This document shows, piece after piece, positions 63,259-64,000 of a DNA stretch of 64,000 nt (position 1 is the first letter of the stretch; each line of letters begins with the position of its first letter). This DNA comes from Ditylenchus dipsaci. Lineage: Eukaryota > Nematoda > Chromadorea > Rhabditida > Anguinidae. The stretch spans positions 349,481-413,480 of the forward strand of contig SADC01000005.1 of the NCBI GenBank assembly GCA_004194705.1, given 5' to 3'. The notes under the pieces are model-generated. The model searched no databases and was not told the DNA's origin. It saw only the letters and a list, made by a program, of their open reading frames with translations. Both the position numbers and the translations under genes were made by a program.

Positions 63259-63420
63259 TTGAAGAAAGACCGCAAATCACCCCCTAACCTCATTTTTTCT
63301 GCACAACACAATAGAAGAAACATTTCTAAACACTTTCTGGTTAAAATGGGGTGGAACTATATAAGTACCAAAAAAAGCCCTTTTATGGCAAACCCTTCTA
63401 CGGCAAAAAAGCGGCGCCGA
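63259..63420 (+). repeat. Second copy of the LIFSAQH repeat
   Basis: The + strand reads PPNLIFSAQHNRRNISKHFL and is similar at DNA level to the minus strand of 41340-41580. Confidence 0.4.
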
Positions 63421-63616
63421 TTAATTCACCGGGTCAAAATAGTCGGCTCTTTCGCCGGCGCTGACAGTTTCAAAAATTTGTGAAAGAGCTGTTTTGCCGT
63501 CACGGTTTTCGCCGTTGACAAAATTTTCCGTCGCAAAATTTTCTATTGAAAAAATTCATCTTTTAACTGTACAAATTGTGTGCATCGTGTCTCATCTTTA
63601 TTGGGTTTTAGATCAA

Positions 63617-63781
63617 ATGAGCAGCGAAGAAGATAACGTCAGCACGTCTACCGGAGAAGATGGGTCTAATAGCAAGAAGATTCTTGGCCATATCGTAGAC
63701 TGCCGATCGATTTCAATATTATTATTGTGCCTGTTATTGTTGCGTTTGCTCAGGATGAATAAAAGAGGATCAGAATTGTGA
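63617..63781 (+). CDS. Candidate small membrane protein or first exon
   Basis: After GGTTTTAG (63611) an ATG starts MSSEEDNVSTSTGEDGSNSK, an acidic Ser-rich N-terminus, followed by a hydrophobic run (ISILLLCLLLLRLL) and a basic end, 54 residues to TGA. The acceptor-like site just before the ATG could be a trans-splice site. The antisense frame is also open, so this is tentative. Confidence 0.3.
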   Translation: MSSEEDNVSTSTGEDGSNSKKILGHIVDCRSISILLLCLLLLRLLRMNKRGSEL

Positions 63782-64000
63782 TTGATTGAACATGGTTGTA
63801 GAGGAGATCTTTTGTATTTGTTAGAAATATATACGAAACTTGAAAACGGAGAGGCTTTTTTTATCGAAAAGAACATTTTTTACGTTTATCATTCAAATCT
63901 TTGGATTTGAATTTGAACAATCTTTGGAACCTGCGATATTTTCACAAAATTTTCACACTAAATGATTTGAAAGAAAATTCAAGCTTATTTTCATATATAA

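Overview
This is eukaryotic DNA, almost certainly from a nematode. It holds a three-exon cuticle collagen gene with the nematode-specific N-terminal domain, a likely nematode fatty-acid- and retinol-binding (FAR) gene, and many phase-consistent introns of about 45-55 nt with TTTTAG/TTTCAG acceptors. The rest is AT-rich and packed with inverted-repeat mobile elements. I cannot name the species. No prokaryotic gene, CRISPR array, rRNA gene or intact tRNA gene is visible.

Host genes, left to right. (1) + strand 7167-11841: an unrecognised gene in at least seven exons whose product carries the same ~47-residue block three times (INW...VQ...I...R.I..Q..LR...L...SE..L). (2) + strand 18375-19437: cuticle collagen. 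(3) - strand 29016-24902: a His/Ser/Lys-rich protein in at least four exons. (4) - strand 34103-33567: the 3' part of a gene, possibly with a PTB-like fold. (5) + strand 41860-43777: a two-exon F-box-like gene. (6) + strand 45593-47604: the last two exons of a small gene. (7) - strand 53844-51895: a complete three-exon secreted Pro/Gln-rich protein whose first exon is duplicated 992 bp upstream. (8) - strand 61660-60387: a complete four-exon FAR-like secreted helical protein. Weaker coding signals lie near 5712-5879 (-), 12957-13244 (+), 47956-48114 (+), 56737-57177 (+), 62298-62720 (-) and 63617-63781 (+). The genes are independent single loci; no operon or pathway links them in this window.

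Mobile DNA fills most of the remainder. A 3.47-kb Mutator-like element (29820-33286) encodes a MULE transposase plus an OTU-type cysteine protease domain. Decayed pogo/Tigger-type transposase lies at 15.0-16.4 kb. Dozens of foldback elements are present, many nested. At least six are flanked by TTAA and begin AGG(G/N)C, and the largest is a nearly palindromic 3.87-kb element at 36826-40696. Three hAT-like MITEs show 8-bp target duplications, two of them carrying internal GC-rich simple-sequence arrays. A 1.27-kb mariner-ended foldback and several Tigger-like MITEs with CAGTC(A/G)AACC termini are also present.

A cross-cutting observation: where a gene model breaks frame, the break is nearly always explained by one missing base, often in a short homopolymer. 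This points to residual assembly undercalls rather than gene death.
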